Assembly: GCA_004794655.1 (NCBI GenBank)
Contig: SMMW01000592.1
Coordinates: forward strand, 1,488,001-1,552,000
Reading direction: 5' to 3'
From: Marisa cornuarietis
Taxonomy: Eukaryota; Mollusca; Gastropoda; Architaenioglossa; Ampullariidae
Length of the DNA: 64,000 nt
The notes beneath the pieces were generated by a model. The model ran no database searches. It was not told the origin of the DNA and saw only the letters and a program-made list of their open reading frames with translations. Shown piece after piece: positions 58,134 through 64,000 of this stretch. The position numbers and the translations under genes were made by a program. How positions within the stretch are numbered: position 1 is the stretch's first letter; every line of letters starts with the position of its first letter.

Positions 58134-60362
58134 ATTAAATAATAATAATAGTGAAGATTTTTATAGCGCATATTCACACTCATAGAGAGCATGCTCTTAG
58201 CGCTTAAAACGAGGAAGAGACGTGGACTAAGTAGACACAGAACAAAGGGGACGAAAGAAAACGACAGTACTGACGAAACAGAAAACATTAAAAGGCATCA
58301 AGTAACAGGAACAGAAAAATATAGTGATTCTGCGAGAAAGATGGGTAAAGTAGCAAGAGGGAAGGGGGCGGGGTTAAGAAGGACGAGCATTGTGCGGACT
58401 GTGTTAGGAGAAATGCTCAAGGAAGAGGTGCGTTTTCAGTGCAGATTTGAAAGATTCAGTTGTAGGAAGGTGGCGGATATGGAAAGGAAGAGAGTTCCAT
58501 TGTTTTGCAGCACAGTAGCCAAAAGTCCTGTGACCATATGTTGTTGTTCTGGTGACAGGAACAGTTAGGATACGGTCGTCAGACGAAGAGCGTAGTTGTC
58601 TGGACGGAGAGTAAGGTATGAGAAGTTCAGAGAAATATTCAGGACAGGAGCCAGCAAAGAAATTAAAACACAGCACAGACAGTTTGTACTGAATGCGAGA
58701 ACGGATGGGTAGCCAGTGTAGAAAACGAAGGAGAGGAGTGACATGGTCCCGTTTCCTTGCTCTAAGCACCAGACGCGCAGCAGAGTTCTGTACTCTCTGG
58801 AGTCTCTCAATGAGGTAGTCAGGGCAGCCTGCCAGCAAGGAGTTGCAGTAGTCAAGTCGAGAAAGAACAAACGCACAGACAAGAGTGTTGGTAGCGCGTG
58901 TAGAGAGAAAGTGACGGATAGCACTGATCTTACGGAGCTCATAATAGGCAGACCGACAGACAGATGCTACATGTCTATCGAGTGTCATGTCATCAGAGAC
59001 AATAAATCCCAGATTCCTAACAGATGACGTGAAGGTCATGTTGCTGTCGCCCACCTTGATGTGATTGGGCAGACTGACGAGTGAAGGTTGATGTCTTCTT
59101 CTATGGCACAAGAGGGCTTCCGTTTTATCATCATTTAGTTTAAGCTTGTTTTTTAGCATCCAGCCCTTGACATCACTGATACAAGCTTCTATAGAGCTAA
59201 TAGCAGAGTAAGACTCAGCTGGCGGAGTGGAACAGTAAAGCTGCGTGTCATCAGCATAGGATTGATGAGAAACCTGGTGAGACCGGATGCATGATGAAAG
59301 GGGCTTAGTATACAGGATGAACAGAACTGGGCCAAGTACTGAGCCTTGGGGAACACCACAGAAAAGTGAAGCAGGGCGAGATGTCTGACCATCAACTGAC
59401 ACAGTCTGGGTCCTATCAGTGAGATAGGAGTTGAACCATGAGAGGGCAGGTCCAGAAATCCCGTAGAGGGTGTGAAGTCTGTGAAGAAGCAGAGAGTGGT
59501 CTATAGTGTCAAATGCAGCAGACAGGTCCAGTAGGGTTAATGGAGAGACATCACCACTGTCAAGAGCAGATAATATGTCTGTTGTCACTTTAATAAGAGT
59601 GGTCTCGGTGCTGTGGAAAGGTCTATACGCCGACTGAGCTTGTGGGATAAGATGGTGCTCTTGTAAGTAGGCCCAGAGCTGTGTCAAAACTATTTTCTCT
59701 ATGATCTTAGAGAGAAAAGACAAGTTGGAAACTGGACGGTAGTTGTTCAGGACATTGACGTCAAGCGTGGATTTCTTTAGAAGTGGCCTCACCACCGCAT
59801 TTTTGAACAAAGATGGGAAAACACCTGACGACAGGCTGACATTTACAATATTAGTGATGGCAGGAAGTAGAGTATCTAGGCACTCGAGCAGAAGGCTTGT
59901 GGGCATCGGATCTAACTCGCAAGTTGTTGGTTTAGCTTTTAGGATAACCGCTTTCACATCGGTCTCAGAGACTGGTAGGAACTTGGACATGGAGCATCCT
60001 GGGAGGACATCACAGGAGATGCTGTCAAGCACTGACACAGAGTCTAAAGATGATCGAATGTCCAATATCTTGCTGGTGAAATAATCACTAAAAACTTGCG
60101 GCAGCAGTGAAGCAGGGTAGGCAGTAGGCAGTGGTGTTGCTGTCTTAGATCCAGTCATTTGAGAGCAGATGCCAAAGAGCTTTTTGGAGGAGGTGCAGTT
60201 AATTATTTGGCCCTGAAGATATGATGCTTTAGCCGCATAAATGCATTTTGCAACGCTTCGCTTTGCGGCATTATAAATTTCTTTGTGGATGGCGAGTCCA
60301 GTCTTCCGCCAAACACGTTCAGCTCGCCGGCGCGTGCGCTTCAGGTCACGGAGTTCGACACG
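58134..60362 (-). mobile_element. 5'-truncated CR1/L2-like LINE with open 663-codon RT ORF
   Basis: The ORF (60,395-58,407; LINE part from about 60,360) is uninterrupted: NNYRPVSNLSFLSKIIEKIV, LLDLSAAFDTIDHSLLLHRL (catalytic Asp), FCGVPQGSVLGPVLFILY, SYADDTQLY (catalytic pair), then the long post-RT domain with LSRLDYCNSLLAGCPDYLIE, ending HLFLEHFS. The 3' UTR ends GCGCTATAAAAATCTTCAC then an (ATT)n tail at 58,134. The endonuclease part is missing. The intact frame indicates a recent insertion. The first 12 codons belong to flanking DNA. Confidence 0.88.
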
Positions 60363-62189
60363 GATTACCAGATATATTACCAGATATATGATCATTTTCG
60401 CGTATTAAAAAATGTGTGCACTCAATCGGATAAAAAAGATACCTTCATACTATTAATGTTTTGCCAAGTGAGCATTTTCTAGGACATCGTATCCCAAAAG
60501 TGTGAATCTGTCACATTGTTTTTACTCAAAATTTTAATAAAGCTCTGAAGAATTTCAAGTTAAGAATACTTCAATCTGCAGGGCCGAGAATTTTTACTGA
60601 TTGTTCGATTGAGAACGTGCATATGTAACAGCGTGCGCGTCTGCGTTTTGTTCGGATCGATACGTATGATATATATATACATATCTCAATGAATATGTTA
60701 GCATTGTATACTTTATAAGTTATTTATGTTTACCTAGTTTCAAAATTGTCATCTTTGTAAAGCACGGCGAGGCTGGCCTTGGCTGGCACTCAGTATAAGT
60801 ACCTGTTACTAATATTTATTATTCAAATATTAGGAATATGCGTCGGTCACTTCTTTCTCTGGGAAATCGTTTGTTTTCCATGAAGGCATGCAGACTGCTG
60901 TGGTTTATGGCAGCTCGTCGAAAGGTCGGAGTCCCGCCTTCATAATTAAGTTGATAACTTCGATCCGTTCTTTGACAGATACGCTGGCTCGACATCGAGT
61001 ATGACGATAACATATGTCAAACATTAGGGGTCGCTAAAATGACAAGAATAAATAGACTGCTAAATATCATCAATTGATTGACATTTGAAATTCTTGGTAA
61101 CAATTAATCTGTCTTTAACTAAACTTAACAATGACACATTCCACGCCTAGCCGCGCGTTCTTCATTACCATAAAATTTTTTAAGTTCACACGAACTGTAC
61201 CCGACAAGAAAGTTCTTCCAGCTACCATATTAATGAACAGCAACAACAATAACAAATTAAAAAGGTCCCTTTGGCAATATACACACCCAGAGAATTAAAT
61301 GTATCTCACAATAGCGCATAGACGCGATTTCTCTTTGAACAATTTTTTTACAATAAAAGTTTTTGTCTTCATTTATTCATTTCTTCGTATGTTTCAATTT
61401 ATAGCATTGTTCAAACTGAGCCTGGGTGATATATATATATAACTTTCTTAATCTTTGAACTTTTTTTTTTTTGGTCGAGCGCACTGCATGATAATTAGCA
61501 TATCTAATTGGAACTTTAAAAAAACACGACAAATACAGATATATGCAGCGATGTACTCCATAGTTATCAGAAAACCGTCGACGGTATAGGATCACATGCA
61601 TTCCTGCCAACTGCTCAGCAAGGATCATGACAGACACCTTTGTTCGAACAGAAATTATGTTATCTCCGCCCTCCTGTGTCACCGTCGTCGCGCGCAACCA
61701 CGAATAATACATTTGCACCGACGTACGGTTATAAAGTCTACATTGATCTTCACAAAACGTAGCTTTTGTCGGACGGGAAATCGAACATCACTAATCTGAT
61801 GGTTGAACATACAATCAGACAGTTGGAAAGCCTTTTTTTTTTTTTTTTTTTAAATATATTTAAATAGCATACTCTCGATGCCATAGTGATTTCGGCTTTG
61901 GGCAGCGTGCAGCTATTCAGCAAAACCAATAGCTGCACCAGAAAAATTGTGAAATATTTACAACTTTTACATTCTTGATATCTTTCTGTGTCATATTAGC
62001 TACAGTAGAAACCGTGGGATTAAAAAAAAAAAAATCTTAAGGGGAAGCTATTTTATTGATGTATTACTTCCCTTCACATGGGGTTGAGGAAAACAGGGTA
62101 CCCATTACTGGCAGTAGAATTTTCCTACGAAATCTCCGAAGAAGGACGTATGGTATTTTGAACCGTGTTTATTTTTTGGGGAAATCACA
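60363..62189. other. Upstream of RHEB; no other gene seen
   Basis: AT-rich intergenic sequence with a (TA)n-like stretch near 60,670 and poly-T near 61,830. The RHEB promoter and 5' UTR must lie in the last few hundred bases; no TATA box stood out. A minus-strand 113-codon frame at 61,377-61,718 has no recognised domain. Confidence 0.4.
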
Positions 62190-63874
62190 ATGTCAGCACC
62201 ACCTAAAGAGAGGAAAATTGCATTTATGGGTTTCAGATCAGTCGGTATGTCAGTTTTGACAACATTGTGTCTTGTTTTCCACTTCTCGTTCTTAGCTTCA
62301 ATAGCGAGATGGGAATTTTTTGATAGAATTTCTAGAAATCATTATAATTATGGATGTTTGGTGATTGATAGTAATTGCTTTCATATCAATTACAATATGA
62401 ACAAATTGCATTTTAAAGATTTGAATTGCGAAATACAGGAGAAATTTAGTGTGTTGAAATATAGTCGTATTTAGCGTTCCAATCTGTAAAAACATAAACA
62501 AAGAAGAGGTTAACGAGGACACTTTAAAATATCTATGGAATTCCACAAACCGATGCTTTTATTGACCTCTCTACTTTAAAGAAAGCGAATAAAAGAAAAA
62601 TGAACACAAAACAAAAACAAACAAACAAACAAAAACACAACAAAACTGCTTGAATGTTTCATAATTTTCTCACATTGTCTTATTGTGATTGTGTGTGTGT
62701 GCGTGTGTTAGGAAGTGTTAGTATACAGGTAACACAACATACTATAACTATTCAGAGTTATTGAGAAAGGTGTATTTTGATCCACACTAAATGTGCATGA
62801 TCATTTTAATTTTCTTGATTTATCAATAGTTTTTTGTTATTTATTTTTTGTAAATAATAGTTTGTTGCTTGTGTTCTGAAAGTGAGGTTTACAAAAGAAA
62901 ACATTTTTACTGTGACTGCATTTAATACAGATTGCTTTTCAAATTAGCACTAAAAACTAACAAAACAGTCTGATCTACCTATTTCTTCAAGTATCTAGCA
63001 CTAAGGTATAAGCATGCACACACACACACACACACATATCTTCTCAATCTCATTCTTTCCCTTTCCTCCATGTGGTCTGGAGGCACAATGGTTAGCGCCT
63101 GTTACCAATACAGTGAGGATTGGCTGTCTTGGGTTCAGCTCTCATCTCAGGCTCGCTATCGCATGTGGCATCTGTTTACAGCGCTGGCTGCCTTGCCATG
63201 ATATAGCTGCTGGTTCAGCGTAAAATACCAATCCCCACAACCTCTTTCCCTTCCCTCCAACCCTTACCCCTCATTCTCTCATTCAGTAACAATCATAATT
63301 GCTAGCTTTTGAGGAAAGACCTACATTATTGAAACATTAACACATCAACAGCATTTTTGTTAAATTGTAATAAACAAATGTCAGATCATCAAAAATCTAG
63401 TTTGTACCTTCATCTGCTTGATTTTTTTTCTATTTTTTTTATTAATTTGTTACAGGGAAGTCTTCCTTGATCATACAATTTGTAGAAAACCATTTTGTGG
63501 ATAACTATGAGCCGACAATAGAGAACAGTAAGTATTACTACATTGAATAATAAACATACATAAAGTAGTGGGCTTTGTTTGGGCCTTTTCTTTTTAGAAA
63601 GTCTGTAACACATTATTTTTTCCTTATGTTTCTTTTTTTTTTTTTTTCTTGTAAAACGAGGAAAGGAAATCTGAATGTCAAATATAATTTTAAAAATTCT
63701 TTTCACAGACTGATAATCTTGTAAAAATCTGAACACTAAGTTTTCCTGTTACTCTCACTTATCCTCTAAATCCGTGTTGCTAATTGTTTGATACTTTTTT
63801 CCCCAGCATTCCACAAGTCCCTTAAACTTGGAGGACAGGAATACCATCTTCAGGTTGTTGACACTGCAGGACAG
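62190..63874 (+). CDS. RHEB: RHEB small GTPase, exons 1-3 (partial, continues past window)
   Basis: Exon 1 is 62,190-62,244 (MSAPPKERKIAFMGFRSV), exon 2 is 63,456-63,527 and exon 3 is 63,807-63,874. All borders are GT/AG with phases 1, 1 and 0. The 65 residues seen hold the P-loop GFRSVGKSS (14-22) with the Rheb-typical Arg16 where Ras has Gly12, switch I YEPTIENTF, and the G3 motif DTAGQ at 61-65. Exon borders at the P-loop, PTIEN and DTAGQ are as expected for RHEB. The product would be a farnesylated GTPase on lysosome/endomembranes that activates mTORC1 and is controlled by the TSC complex. The C-terminal CaaX box lies outside the window. The ATG is chosen because it gives the normal Rheb N-terminus length. 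Confidence 0.94.
63020..63042 (+). repeat. (AC)n microsatellite in RHEB intron 1
   Basis: A short perfect dinucleotide tract. Confidence 0.85.
63073..63240 (+). repeat. tRNA-derived SINE in RHEB intron 1
   Basis: GGTCTGGAGGCACAATGGTT (A box region), GGGTTCAGCTC (B box) and a 3' end GTTCAGCGTAAAATACCAAT align with the SINE at 42,965-43,165. It is sense to RHEB. Confidence 0.7.
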
Positions 63875-64000
63875 GTACACTAGAAAGCAAATTAGGAAAA
63901 TAGAGTGTGCATGTATGTTTGTGTTTTTGAGAGAGATTCGCTCTGTGCGTGTATATAGTACACACATAAGTAATTGTTGGCTTGTGTGTGTGCGTGTGTG

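Noticed and set aside
58404..60395. 663-residue protein as a host gene
   Set aside because: It is the reverse transcriptase of a LINE; residues before the LINE junction are flanking DNA.

Overview
This window is nuclear DNA from an animal with spliced genes. It holds GT-AG exons, several kinds of non-LTR retrotransposon relic, tRNA-derived SINEs, MITE-like elements and long microsatellites. The repeat style (CR1/Jockey-like and RTE-like LINEs, a roughly 200-bp tRNA-derived SINE, abundant AC/ATG/ATCT repeats) and the ordinary animal genes (NEMP1, RHEB, a CEP20 exon) suit a lophotrochozoan, most likely a mollusc. That taxon call is inference.

Layout. 0-8.8 kb: no intact gene; a wrecked piggyBac element (2.2-3.4 kb), a compound microsatellite, a tRNA-like SINE relic and a diverged copy of a segment found again at 14.6 and 36.2 kb. 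8.8-42.1 kb: a giant inverted duplication. The left arm (about 10,525-25,131) is the reverse complement of the right arm (about 27,129-42,078), with a spacer of about 2 kb. Most of the spacer is a diverged direct copy of 8.8-10.5 kb. Both arms carry the same cargo in mirror order: a LINE 3' piece at the outer edge, NEMP-like pseudogene exons, an unrecognised exon-like ORF, a two-exon secreted prepropeptide gene, a CEP20 exon relic and CR1-like LINE relics. Each arm also has private insertions: a 1.33-kb LTR-like element and a LINE piece in the right arm; a MITE and a retroposon with a 12-bp target duplication in the left arm. The private insertions post-date the split of the two arms.

42-53 kb: nested repeats (a LINE cut by a MITE and a SINE), then a complete nine-exon NEMP1 gene on the minus strand. 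It reads through as 460 residues with all splice phases agreeing. 53.4-60.4 kb: four LINE relics head to tail, the last with an open 663-codon reverse transcriptase ORF. 62.2 kb to the end: the first three exons of RHEB on the plus strand, running off the window.

Most noteworthy: (1) the near-palindrome, which is either real or an inverted-haplotype assembly join; (2) the small secreted prepropeptide gene in both arms, whose signal exon differs by one silent base while the mature exon differs by seven replacement and one silent change; (3) a CEP20 exon broken by a different lesion in each arm.
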